Position numbers and translations under genes: made by a program. 64,000 bases of DNA from assembly GCF_017052585.1 (NCBI RefSeq), contig NZ_JAFFHZ010000001.1, positions 2,584,501 to 2,648,500 on the forward strand, in the 5' to 3' direction. Origin of the DNA: Paenibacillus apiarius. Its GTDB lineage: Bacteria > Bacillota > Bacilli > Paenibacillales > Paenibacillaceae. The notes beneath the pieces were generated by a model, which was not told the DNA's origin, searched no databases, and was given only the letters and a program-made list of their open reading frames with translations. Every line of letters begins with the position of its first letter. Position 1 is the first letter of the stretch. Below, one piece after another: positions 48,963 to 57,434 of this stretch.

Positions 48963-50150
48963 ATGGAACCGGTAATAGGAATGGATGTATCAAAAGGAAA
49001 CAGTGTCATTCAAGCTTTTTTATGGCGAAATGAACCCTACGGGAAAGCAGAAAATATTCATCATAATGAGCAAGGGTTAGAGCGGCTCAGCGCTTTGTGT
49101 ACAGAATTAAAAGCAAGAACAGGAACAGAGCCGGTAGTTATCATGGAAGCTACGGGGCATTATCACCGAGGGGTTGTTGGTTATCTGACTCGGAAGGACA
49201 TTCGTCATATCATCCTTAATCCGCTACAGTCCAAGCGAGCAAAAGGAATGGGGCTTCGTAAGGTGAAAACCGACGAGGCAGATGCTTGGAGCTTAGCCGA
49301 AATGTTTTACAGAGGAGATGTATTGCCACACCGTGTCTGGGATGAGTCGTACATGGAACTTCAACACGCTACCCGCCAGCATGAGTTTGTTACATCGTTA
49401 TATGTACAAGCCAAACTCAACACTAGAGCACTGTTAGATCAAGTAATTCCGGCTTATGAAGGAGTGTTTAGTGACCTGTACTCGGCTACATCACTACAAG
49501 TGTTGCAGAGCTGTTTACAAGGGCAAGTGGATGATGTCGAGATTATAGAGAAGCTCCTAACAAAACATGCTGGAAGATCTCGCAGTCAAAGCGGGATAAG
49601 AGAGAAGTCGATACGAATAGAAGAGGTAATAAGTAAGTGGAAGGAAAAGTGGACAAGTCCATCTCAAACGGAAGCGCTGAAAGGGATGATTACGCTGCTT
49701 CTAACATTTCAAGCCCAATTGAAGCAGCTAGAACAACAAATGGAGGATATATCTGTTCAACTACCAGAGGTGGATTTATTGAAATCCATTCCTGGGATTG
49801 AAGAAAAGCTTGCAGCGGCTATAGTAGCGGAGATAGGAGATATTAAGCAGTTTAGCCATGCTAAGCAACTGGTGGCTTATGCGGGGCTAGATCCGAGTGT
49901 GCATAGTTCAGGGAAATTTACAGCTAGCAGTAACCGAATAACGAAGCGTGGGTCAAAACGTCTGCGTAGATCGTTATATCTAGCGGTACAGTGTGGACTT
50001 CGGCAAGGAAATAACAGACGGTTAGCATCGTACTATGAACGAAAAAAGAAAGAAGGCAAGCCTTACAAGGTAACGGTGATCGCTTGCGCCAACAAGCTAC
50101 TGCATCACATTTACGCTATCTTGAATAGAGGCCAGCCTTACCAAGCATAA
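48963..50150 (+). mobile_element. IS110-family transposase (insertion sequence)
   Basis: 395 aa from the ATG after AGGAGGG. The N-terminal DEDD RuvC-like domain has GMDVSKGNSVIQAF, VIMEATGHYHRG and KVKTDEADAWSLAE. A coiled-coil middle follows, then the C-terminal transposase_20 domain (LLKSIPGIEEKLAAAIVAEIGDIKQF, LVAYAGLDPSVHSSGKF, TKRGSKRLRRSLYLAV) with the catalytic Ser in that region. All motifs are intact, so the element may be active. IS110 elements lack terminal inverted repeats, so exact ends are not visible. It sits inside the ssrA island. Confidence 0.93.
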
Positions 50151-50164
50151 ACTTATTCAATTTT

Positions 50165-50196
50165 AAAAAAACTCCACGCCAATGGAGTTTTTTTGC
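50165..50196 (+). terminator. Terminator after the IS110 transposase
   Basis: AAAAAACTCCA, loop CGCCAA, TGGAGTTTTTTT. Confidence 0.88.
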
Positions 50197-50436
50197 CATG
50201 CTCAAAAACCAGTATATCAGTAAATCATTAAATCACCAAGAGGATAGCTTGCCAAATATTAGCTGGTTTTTATTTTATTCCACAAGTTCTTGTCATTTTA
50301 GTGCTTCCGAAAGATCCAGAAGAAGCCAAATGGTCATCACCGATATGATGAAGCCTCAAGCCGGAATGAACACCGTTTGAATAATTTGTTGTATCCCATT
50401 TGTCCAATGATAAAATGAAGAAGTAGGAATTTCCGC

Positions 50437-50705
50437 TTTGAACAATAATATTGCCGTAGCGGCAAACTAATGCTTCAAAGGACACTAGATGCCCTACTTA
50501 ACCAGTTACATGAGAATTCTATGTAACATGCATTATGTTATGTAAGACGCAAATGTAATTGTAAATAACGACAGGATATGATTCAAAAAATTACTACCGG
50601 CAGTATTATGGTTCAATAATTATGTCGTTGTCTCATAATCAAGTGATTCATCCTTATAAATTCGGCAATTTATTGCTTCAAAAAGCGGCAATATAATAGT
50701 TCAAA
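50437..50705. repeat. Cluster of the ~19-bp motif, right edge of island
   Basis: Copies: inverted at 50437-50455; direct at 50461-50479, 50599-50617, 50664-50682 and 50687-50705. Same motif as at 45988-46057. The inverted-then-direct order at its left part repeats the order of the left cluster. No gene was seen from 50197 to 50732. Confidence 0.7.
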
Positions 50706-50732
50706 TCACAGGCTTTTTGCATTGGAGGCGGG

Positions 50733-50910
50733 ATAAAGGGAGTAGAACCCCTGAGCGGGTTCGCCCGCGCGCAGGCAGCGAAAGAGATGCTTCAAAGGAA
50801 ATCCTCAGCGAACGAGCACGGCGTTGATATCCAACCTCTAATATCGTCGACAGAGGATAGGCTTCGACAGCAAGTGAAATGGAGATATCAACACCCCCTC
50901 GCCTCCACCA
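50733..50910 (+). repeat. 178-nt direct repeat, copy B (right edge of island)
   Basis: Matches copy A at 45777-45953. It ends in the same 16-nt tmRNA 3' sequence and is then followed by CAAAAACCTGAAAAAAACCGACCGCATG, resembling the bases just after real ssrA, though the terminator's second arm is lost. This fits an attachment-site duplication. 50938-51092 has no gene. Confidence 0.9.
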
Positions 50911-51092
50911 AAAACCTGAAAAAAACCGACCGCATGGAACCCCTGAGTCAAACATACAACACAGGATTAGCAGATGTTTTCCATTTTCGACCTCAGTTTA
51001 TATCGTTAAAATACAGATTTCGGATTTGAACCTTAATAATTTATGGTTAGAGAGTAATAATCGGTTATAACACAATAAATGGATGGTATCCA

Positions 51093-51108
51093 GTGTGATC
51101 TAGCTCAC
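51093..51108 (+). promoter_or_regulatory. Crp/Fnr-type operator
   Basis: TGTGATCTAGCTCACA has perfect TGTGA/TCACA arms. In Firmicutes such sites are bound by Fnr or ArcR-like proteins. It lies 135 bases before the amino-acid permease, suggesting control by oxygen or arginine status. Confidence 0.55.
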
Positions 51109-51243
51109 AAATAACATATTTCTTCCTATGATAAATTCTTAAAAAGAATGTCAGCATGGAAGTGGTGCGCAAAATAATGAATGGTTCAATTGTTGGAATA
51201 CTATATATGTCTTTTGCGTGCGCACTGCATAGGAGGAATAAAA

Positions 51244-52629
51244 TTGAATCAGCTTTTCCGAAAAAAATCACTGAACCTCATGCTTGCTCAAAGTGAGAAA
51301 AAAGAATTAGCACGGGCGATGTCTTTGCTGGATTTAATCTTCCTTGGCGTAGGCTGTGTAATCGGGACTGGGATCTTTGTTGTTACAGGTGTCGTTGCGG
51401 CAGAATCTTCAGGACCAGCAATCATGTTATCATTTGTTATAGCAGGTATTGCCTGTGCGCTCGCTGCATTCTGTTATGCAGAGTTTTCTTCAGCCGTACC
51501 CGTCTCAGGAAGTGTATACACATACACGTATGCGACATTAGGTGAATTGTTTGCTTTCCTTATTGGATGGGATCTCATGCTTGAATATGTTATGGCTATT
51601 TCTGCCGTTTCTACGGGTTGGTCTGCATACTTTCAATCATTGCTCTCAGGCTTTCATATACAAATTCCCGCCATTATCTCCTCCGCTCCTGGTGTTGGAA
51701 AAGGGGGAATCATTGATTTACCAGAAGTTCTGATCATATTGTCCATCACAGCACTCGTTAGTAAAGGCGTGAAGGAAAGTATTAAGTTTAACAATATGAT
51801 GGTTTTTGTAAAAATAGCTGTTATCTTACTATTTATTTTTGTGGGGATCTGGTATGTAAAACCTGAAAACTGGGTGCCTTTTGTACCCTTTGGATTTAAT
51901 GGGGTTATAACAGGTGCAGCTACGGTGTTCTTTGCCTATATCGGGTTCGATGTTATTGCTACGGCATCGGAAGAAGTGAAGAATCCTAAAAAAACGATGC
52001 CCATTGGGATTATAGTGTCCTTGCTCATTTGTACCATTTTATATATGACCGTATCTGGGGTATTAACAGGGATGATTTCGTATACCAAGCTAAATGTTGG
52101 CGCACCTGTTGCATTGGCATTAGAATCGGTAGGACAAAACTCTATAGCGGGCATCATTTCAGTTGGGGCGGTATTTGGCATTACAACCGTTATCCTTGCA
52201 TTAATCTATGCGCAAGTTCGATTATCCTACGCAATGAGCCGTGATGGATTATTACCGAAAAAGTTCTCAAAAGTAAATGCAAAGACCCAGACTCCATTCG
52301 CTAACACGTGGTTAACCGGGTTTGTTGCCGCAGGCATTGCAGGTTTTATTGATCTAACAACACTTGCGCATTTAGTGAACATGGGCACATTAGCTGCGTT
52401 TACTTTAATATCCATCGCAATTATCGTCTTGCGCAAGAAATTCCCTGAATTAAAGGCTTCATTCCGAGTCCCGTTCGTGCCAGTGCTGCCAGCCATTAGC
52501 GCGTTGCTTTGTCTTTACCTTGCGTCCAGTTTGCCCTTAATCACTTGGATTTCATTTGTCATATGGATTGGTATTGGTGCGATTATATACTTTATTTATT
52601 CACGTAAGCATAGTAACTTGAATCCATAA
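51244..52629 (+). CDS. APC-family amino acid permease (YfnA-like)
   Basis: 461 aa from a TTG seven bases after AGGAGG. About 12 membrane helices. It has the APC signature LLDLIFLGVGCVIGTGIFVVTG in helix 1, YAEFSSAVPVSGSVYTYTYATLGELFAFLIGWDLMLEY, and FFAYIGFDVIATASEEVKNPKKTMPIGI. The length equals that of B. subtilis YfnA. It imports cationic or small neutral amino acids in the CAT subgroup; specificity is not readable. It lies just outside the right repeat of the ssrA island, behind a Crp/Fnr-like site. Confidence 0.9.
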   Translation: MNQLFRKKSLNLMLAQSEKKELARAMSLLDLIFLGVGCVIGTGIFVVTGVVAAESSGPAIMLSFVIAGIACALAAFCYAEFSSAVPVSGSVYTYTYATLGELFAFLIGWDLMLEYVMAISAVSTGWSAYFQSLLSGFHIQIPAIISSAPGVGKGGIIDLPEVLIILSITALVSKGVKESIKFNNMMVFVKIAVILLFIFVGIWYVKPENWVPFVPFGFNGVITGAATVFFAYIGFDVIATASEEVKNPKKTMPIGIIVSLLICTILYMTVSGVLTGMISYTKLNVGAPVALALESVGQNSIAGIISVGAVFGITTVILALIYAQVRLSYAMSRDGLLPKKFSKVNAKTQTPFANTWLTGFVAAGIAGFIDLTTLAHLVNMGTLAAFTLISIAIIVLRKKFPELKASFRVPFVPVLPAISALLCLYLASSLPLITWISFVIWIGIGAIIYFIYSRKHSNLNP

Positions 52630-52667
52630 ATTGTTGTATTCTGAATATCCAATTGTTTATTCACTTG

Positions 52668-52694
52668 AAGCCGGCCGTGCAAGGTCGGCTTTTT
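52668..52694 (+). terminator. Terminator of the permease gene
   Basis: AAGCCGGCC, loop GTGCAA, GGTCGGCTT then TTTG. Confidence 0.88.
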
Positions 52695-52732
52695 GCTTTA
52701 CTCCTTGATATGTTAGAATGTTATTAAGTTAT

Positions 52733-52748
52733 TACATTAGTACATTAG
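52733..52748 (+). promoter_or_regulatory. Tandem TACATTAG direct repeat before the toxin-antitoxin pair
   Basis: TACATTAG occurs twice back to back, about 50 bases before the antitoxin start; a possible antitoxin binding site. Confidence 0.35.
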
Positions 52749-52799
52749 TAAGGTATAACTTTGTGCGTATGGATCATACTATGAGAGGAGTACTTTATT

Positions 52800-53099
52800 A
52801 TGAATGGTGTGGTCAATATGGAAAAAGGTCGTGATAGAACGAAGACGACTCGATACTCTCGCAAAATAGGCCGAATGGGAAATAGTTTAGGGATTAGTTT
52901 GCCAAAAATGCTTGCAGAGAAACTGAATGTTGTACAGGGTGACGAAATTGAATTTATCGAAAACGACCAGGGAGAAATCGTAATCAAAAAGGTTCGAAAA
53001 CCGAATCTGCCTGAGAATGTGCGGCCTGAAGTGCTTGAGGCGTTTTATGATGTTTTTAATGAAGATCAGAACATATTCAATGATCTAAGGGACCGATAA
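52800..53099 (+). CDS. AbrB/MazE-type antitoxin
   Basis: 99 aa behind GAGAGGAG. The SpoVT-AbrB swapped-hairpin domain is at residues about 20-65 (SRKIGRMGNSLGISLPKMLAEKLNVVQGDEIEFIENDQGEIVIKKV). The C-terminal acidic tail (EAFYDVFNEDQNIFNDLRDR) is the likely toxin-neutralising segment. It overlaps the toxin start by one base (TAATG), which couples the two. It would autorepress the pair. An AbrB-type antitoxin with a Doc toxin is less common than Phd-Doc. Confidence 0.9.
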   Translation: MNGVVNMEKGRDRTKTTRYSRKIGRMGNSLGISLPKMLAEKLNVVQGDEIEFIENDQGEIVIKKVRKPNLPENVRPEVLEAFYDVFNEDQNIFNDLRDR

Positions 53100-53491
53100 T
53101 GGTAAAGTATTTGACCAAAGAAGAAGTGATTGCCGGGCATTATTTCATGATGAAGCAGATGCAGGATATGGAACAAGCGGGTGTTAAGGACCATTCTCTT
53201 CTTGAATCGGCCGTTTATAGACCGCAGCAAAGCCTATTTGGTGAGGATGCGTATCCGACATTATTCGAGAAAGCAGCTGCGTTGGTGGATTTTTTGGCTA
53301 AAAACCATTGCTTTCACAATGGTAATAAACGAACCGCTTATTTGTCTGTAAAATCATTCCTTCAAATAAACGGCTATCAACTGAAAATGGAACGGGAATT
53401 TGCAGTAAATTTCATGGTGGATCTTGTGAATGGGAAGTACTCTGTTGAAGATATGGCTCAAATTTTTGTAGAAAATGGTATCAAGAAGTGA
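53099..53491 (+). CDS. Doc-type toxin (Fic fold)
   Basis: 130 aa. It has the Doc/Fic active-site motif FHNGNKRTAYLSVKSFLQING, preceded by LVDFLAKNHCFHN, plus the family N-terminus KYLTKEEVIAGHYFMMKQ and SLLESAVYRPQQSLFGEDAYPTLFEKAAAL. Doc phosphorylates elongation factor Tu and halts translation (known for phage P1 Doc). The catalytic His, Asn and Arg are present, so it is likely active. It is translated with its antitoxin. Confidence 0.92.
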   Translation: MVKYLTKEEVIAGHYFMMKQMQDMEQAGVKDHSLLESAVYRPQQSLFGEDAYPTLFEKAAALVDFLAKNHCFHNGNKRTAYLSVKSFLQINGYQLKMEREFAVNFMVDLVNGKYSVEDMAQIFVENGIKK

Positions 53492-53519
53492 AAACGGGGC
53501 GTCTGGGGAGTGTAAGGGC

Positions 53520-53624
53520 ATGAGTAAACAGGATATCTTGTTCAAAACGGAGAAGTATGTATATCGAGTGGCTGGCCTATTAATGCAGAACGACAAGATT
53601 TTTATTACAAAGACCGAAGAATGA
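53520..53624 (+). pseudogene. N-terminal fragment of a Nudix hydrolase
   Basis: 34 codons: MSKQDILFKTEKYVYRVAGL then LMQNDKIFITKTEE and a stop. This matches the first strands of Nudix proteins (YRVAGLLMQNDKI), but the Nudix box is missing. The following 60 bases show no continuation that I can read. Confidence 0.6.
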
Positions 53625-53775
53625 GACAGGCTATGCTTTTCCAGCACCTCCAATCCCACGCAAGTTAAAGCGCAATCCATAAATACCTAAAGTTTTGATA
53701 TTTGCCCAAGCCCTTTTTACGAGATATAATTATGATGATTGTGCACATTCAATGTGGAAAGAGAGCGAGAACAGT

Positions 53776-54495
53776 ATGGGGCGTAAATGGAACAACATTA
53801 AGGAAAAGAAAGCATCCAAAGATACTAATACAAGTCGTATATATGCTAGATTCGGAAGAGAAATTTACGTGGTGGCGAAGCAAGGCGAGCCGAATCCGGA
53901 ATCGAATCAAGCTTTAAAATTCGTTGTTGAGCGTGCCAAAACATACAACGTGCCAAAAGCGATCATTGACCGTGCGATTGAGAAGGCAAAGGGCGGTTCG
54001 GATGAAAACTACGATGAACTCCGTTATGAAGGCTTCGGACCTAACGGCTCCATGGTTATCGTGGACGCATTAACGAATAACGTGAATCGTACGGCATCTG
54101 AGGTTCGTGCCGCATTTAACAAAAACGGCGGCAGCCTTGGAGTGAGCGGATCTGTAACTTATATGTTTGAACAGACGGCGGTCATTGGTTTGGAAGGCAA
54201 GACAGCAGATGAAGTGCTGGAGATCTTAATGAATGCGGACTTGGACGTTCGTGATATCTTGGAAGAGGATGAGGCGGTCATTATTTACGCTGAGCCGGAT
54301 CAGTTTCATGCTGTTCAAGAGGCATTCAAGAATGAAGGCATCACGGAATTTACCGTAGCGGAGCTGACTATGCTTCCACAGAGCTATATTACGATTACAG
54401 AAGACGTTCAGGCTCAATTCGAGAAAATGATAGATGCGCTGGAAGATCTGGACGATGTTCAACAGGTGTACCACAACGTTGACCTTGAAGACTAA
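53776..54495 (+). CDS. yeeI: YebC/PmpR family protein, YeeI-like
   Basis: 239 aa from the ATG of [16 protein letters not shown]; the longer frame upstream is unsupported. Family hallmarks are the [31 protein letters not shown] start, [45 protein letters not shown], and the three-domain layout. YebC proteins are known as DNA-binding regulators and recently as translation factors that relieve stalling at proline-rich motifs. This belongs to the second, YeeI/YeeN-type subfamily. It is single, with its own terminator. Confidence 0.92.
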   Translation: MGRKWNNIKEKKASKDTNTSRIYARFGREIYVVAKQGEPNPESNQALKFVVERAKTYNVPKAIIDRAIEKAKGGSDENYDELRYEGFGPNGSMVIVDALTNNVNRTASEVRAAFNKNGGSLGVSGSVTYMFEQTAVIGLEGKTADEVLEILMNADLDVRDILEEDEAVIIYAEPDQFHAVQEAFKNEGITEFTVAELTMLPQSYITITEDVQAQFEKMIDALEDLDDVQQVYHNVDLED

Positions 54496-54531
54496 TGTAA
54501 ATAAGGAGGTTTCTCGGACAGGAATTTCATT

Positions 54532-54546
54532 CCCTGACCTCCACCA
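54532..54546 (+). repeat. Degenerate tmRNA-end-like sequence
   Basis: CCCTGACCTCCACCA differs by few bases from the ssrA 3' end found at 45707, 45938 and 50895. It may be a fourth, decayed attachment-like site. Confidence 0.4.
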
Positions 54547-54548
54547 TT

Positions 54549-54577
54549 AAAAAGTCGGCCGAAAGGTCGGCTTTTTG
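54549..54577 (+). terminator. Terminator of yeeI
   Basis: AAAAAGTCGGCC, loop GAAA, GGTCGGCTTTTT. Confidence 0.9.
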
Positions 54578-54623
54578 CAATGACGCGCGAGAGTTGAACC
54601 CCTGTCAGAAGGAGGTACATGCT

Positions 54624-55266
54624 ATGGAAACAACAAACAAGTTTACCGGTAAAGCAGATACGTATTCGAAATATCGCCCGAATTATCCGCAAGAATATAT
54701 GAATTATTTGATTTCATCGAACCAATTAAATTCCAACCATAATATTGCAGATATAGGTTCAGGTACGGGGATTTTTACTCAACAGCTGCTCGACAGAAAC
54801 TTTAAAGTATTTGCGGTTGAGCCGAATCGCGATATGAGAACGATTGCAAAAAAAGCATTAAGCAGCTATGCAAATTTTATTTCGATACCAGGAACGGCCG
54901 AGCACACCGGTATCCCGAGTTCCAGTGTTGATCTGGTAACGGTTGCGCAGGCTTTTCATTGGTTCGACAAAGATAGATTTAAAATGGAATGCCAGAGAAT
55001 ATTGAAACCAAATTCGAATGCAGCCCTTGTTTGGAACAGCAGGGATACCTCAAGCCTTTTCGTACATGAAAATGCGGAGATATGCAAAAAGCTCTGCTCC
55101 GGGTTTAAAGGCTTCAGCGGTGGCATAGATGCATCGCCGGACATATACAAGGACTTCGAATTACAACCCATTTATTGAAGCAGTGACTGAGCTTTTCATA
55201 AAATATAGCAGGGACAACATGATTGTCATTCCCAATATTACACGAAGCTACATAGGGAAAGTGTAG
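54624..55266 (+). pseudogene. Class I SAM-dependent methyltransferase with internal deletion and frameshift
   Basis: From the ATG behind AAGGAGG the frame reads a normal methyltransferase start (FTGKADTYSKYRPNYPQEY, ADIGSGTGIFTQQLL as the SAM loop, AQAFHWFD). It stops at 55178, after DIYKDF. In another frame the expected C-terminus follows at once: NYNPFIEAVTELFIKYSR then DNMIVIPNITRSYIGKV and a stop at 55264. About 50 residues are missing at the junction and the frame is broken, so the gene is probably dead. Substrate unknown. Confidence 0.8.
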
Positions 55267-55273
55267 GTGACCG

Positions 55274-55873
55274 CTACAAAGTCTTCTCTAAAAGCAAGCC
55301 GTTCAATACAAGTGATAGGCTGTGTAACGCTTTGGGCAAGCCCGCCTCGGCATCCTCGGAGTTTGCGATCCAAAAAGCAGTGTCCATGAGTCCCCCATTC
55401 AATAGACGGGCTAAAGCTTCAGGGTCCGTCGTTGCAATAATCCGATCCTTCATCAATTGCCCAAGCATATCAGCCATCGTCGCCAGGCAGTGCGACTGAG
55501 ATGATTGAGAATAAGCATTGCCCAGTACCGAAGGCGCGTCTCTTAGCACGATTCGTTGGATTTCCGGCTCAAGCGCCATGGCGAGATAGGCGCGGCAACG
55601 ACCAACAAAGCCCTCCCAAGTTCCTTCCGCCGTATCAGAGATACTTTCCAATCTGCTATCCATTTCAGCATCGATTTCTTTGACAACAGCTTCCAATAAG
55701 CCTTTTTTGTCTCTAAAGTGATGATACAGCGCACCGCGCGTCAGGCCCACAGAAGCTGTGAGGTCATCCATGGATGTGTCTGCATACCCAATCGTGCCAA
55801 AAGCTTGCCTTGCCGCGCTCACCAATTTGGCGCGTGTTTCTGCAATCATTTCCGATCGTGCTTTTCGAGCCAT
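55274..55873 (-). CDS. TetR-family repressor of the divergent MFS gene
   Basis: 199 aa from the ATG four bases after AGGAGG. HTH: AARQAFGTIGYADTSMDDLTASVGLTRGALYHHFRDKKGLLEAV. The C-terminal region (RCRAYLAMALEPEIQRIVLRDAPSVLG) is the YttP/AcrR-like ligand domain. It is divergent from an MFS gene, and two copies of a 17-bp palindrome lie in the shared promoter region. It presumably represses both genes until a drug-like ligand binds (family knowledge plus layout). Confidence 0.9.
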   Translation of the reverse strand: MARKARSEMIAETRAKLVSAARQAFGTIGYADTSMDDLTASVGLTRGALYHHFRDKKGLLEAVVKEIDAEMDSRLESISDTAEGTWEGFVGRCRAYLAMALEPEIQRIVLRDAPSVLGNAYSQSSQSHCLATMADMLGQLMKDRIIATTDPEALARLLNGGLMDTAFWIANSEDAEAGLPKALHSLSLVLNGLLLEKTL

Positions 55874-56037
55874 TGTGCCTCCTGCTTTCATACGTTTTTT
55901 ATGATAATCTTCTTCGTTGGTAACCAACCACGTGTTTCATATTGTTCGACATCCGAAAGAACAAGTCCTTTGAAATTCAGCAGTTGTATCGGTGTTCCCC
56001 CGCAGGGAAGCCGATACTAGAGATATTAAAATTCACG

Positions 56038-56090
56038 TTGACATACGTCGCGTATGTTTATATAGTAATCACATACATCGCGTATGTCAA
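56038..56090. promoter_or_regulatory. Divergent promoters with two TetR operators
   Basis: Palindrome ACATACGTCGCGTATGT at 56041-56057 and ACATACATCGCGTATGT at 56071-56087. Plus strand: TTGACA 56038-56043, a 17-bp spacer, TATAGT 56061-56066. Minus strand: TTGACA 56090-56085, a 17-bp spacer, TACTAT 56067-56062. The two promoters overlap almost symmetrically and each -35 begins one operator, so one repressor controls both directions. Confidence 0.88.
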
Positions 56091-56161
56091 TTTATTTCAC
56101 CTGCAGGATAGTATAAGTTTTTTACATCTAACTCTAATTAAAAACGAGGGGAGTTCAAGAA

Positions 56162-56212
56162 ATGAAGAACGTAATTCCAATCGGCGTCTATTCGGGGGTG
56201 CATTATGCCTAA
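56162..56212 (+). CDS. Leader peptide overlapping the MFS start
   Basis: 16 codons, MKNVIPIGVYSGVHYA, with its own ribosome site GAGGGGAG. Its stop lies seven bases inside the MFS gene in another frame. This is the arrangement of translational coupling or of an attenuating leader peptide in resistance genes. It could also be chance; the ribosome site makes it worth listing. Confidence 0.45.
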   Translation: MKNVIPIGVYSGVHYA

Positions 56213-57428
56213 TCTATATCGTGAGATATTCGAAGCCCCTGGTGCAAAGGGATTCTCGGCGGCAGGCTTTGTCGCTCGGATGCCTATATCCATGATGGGC
56301 ATTGGCATTGTTACTATGTTGTCGCAGTTGCGCGGCGAGTACTGGCTCGCTGGTGCTGTTGCAGCTACCTTTGCGTTGGCGTCAGCTTTAATGGCCCCTC
56401 AAATTTCCCGCATGGTGGACCGATTGGGGCAGTCCCGCGTGCTGCTGCCGGCCACAGGGATCAGCGTAGTATCCATTGTCTGCTTGCTGCTGTGCACTAG
56501 ATATCAAGCACCGGACTGGACCCTGTTCCTGTTCGCATTACTGGCCGGGTGTATGCCCAGTATGTCGGCCATGGTACGCGCGCGCTGGACCGAATTGTAT
56601 CGGGGTTCGCCTAAGCTGCATACTGCCTTTTCCTTTGAGTCCGTTGTAGACGAACTCTGCTTTATTATTGGTCCGGTCATTTCTGTTGGATTGAGTATTA
56701 TGCTCTTCCCTGAAGCGGGTCCGCTTCTGTCGTGCGTATTTCTAACGATAGGGGTATTTCTGTTCACGATGCAAAAGAGTACCGAACCAACCGTGCGTCC
56801 CCTTAACCCTAACAGCAAAGGGACCGTGATCAAGATTGGTTCATTGAGGGTGCTTGTGTACACGCTGGTTGCCATAGGCACCATATTTGGCACAGTGGAC
56901 GTCGTGAGTGTGGCTTTTGCAGAGAACCAGGGAAATACGATAGCCGCTAGTATCGTACTTTCCGTCTACGCTATCGGTTCATGCTTGGCTGGCCTGGTTT
57001 TCGGCACGCTTAGACTGAGCACTCCGCCACACCGCCAGTTTTTGCGGGCTGTTGCAGTATCGGCCGTCACGATGCTTCCGCTATTCTTCGTGGACAGCAT
57101 AGCTAAGCTGGCATTCGCTGTCTTTTTTGCTGGGATGTCCGTGGCTCCGACTATGATCATCACTATGGGGTTGGTAGAAAAAATCGTTCCCGAATCCCAG
57201 GTAACGGAAGGAATGACCTGGGCAATTACAGGCTTGGGCATCGGGGTTGCTCTAGGCTCGGCCGCAGCAGGATGGGTTGTGGATGGCCTTGGCGCACGGG
57301 CAGGGTTTACTGTGGCCATTGCAGCGGGATTGATTGCTCTGGCCATCGTGCTGCTTGGTTACAGATCCCTCCGGTCAGCATACAATCACGCATTCATGAG
57401 CCCGGAGGATCGTTCACTCAAGTACTAA
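56205..57428 (+). CDS. Major facilitator superfamily transporter
   Basis: 407 aa, 12 membrane helices. The N-terminal half has the motif-A-like loop APQISRMVDRLGQSRVLLPATG between helices 2 and 3, and the second half repeats the pattern (FAVFFAGMSVAPTMIITMGLVEKIVP). It resembles drug-exporting DHA-type permeases. The start follows GGGGGTG within the leader peptide. Control by the divergent TetR repressor suggests induced export of a toxic compound, not yet identified. Confidence 0.88.
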   Translation: MPNLYREIFEAPGAKGFSAAGFVARMPISMMGIGIVTMLSQLRGEYWLAGAVAATFALASALMAPQISRMVDRLGQSRVLLPATGISVVSIVCLLLCTRYQAPDWTLFLFALLAGCMPSMSAMVRARWTELYRGSPKLHTAFSFESVVDELCFIIGPVISVGLSIMLFPEAGPLLSCVFLTIGVFLFTMQKSTEPTVRPLNPNSKGTVIKIGSLRVLVYTLVAIGTIFGTVDVVSVAFAENQGNTIAASIVLSVYAIGSCLAGLVFGTLRLSTPPHRQFLRAVAVSAVTMLPLFFVDSIAKLAFAVFFAGMSVAPTMIITMGLVEKIVPESQVTEGMTWAITGLGIGVALGSAAAGWVVDGLGARAGFTVAIAAGLIALAIVLLGYRSLRSAYNHAFMSPEDRSLKY

Positions 57429-57434
57429 CACCGA

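Noticed and set aside
45700-50910. Prophage at ssrA
   Set aside because: No integrase, capsid, terminase, portal or lysis genes are present; only repeats, unknown proteins and IS110.
55942-56295. 117-aa frame in the TetR/MFS intergenic region
   Set aside because: It runs through the promoters and operators and overlaps the MFS start in another frame.
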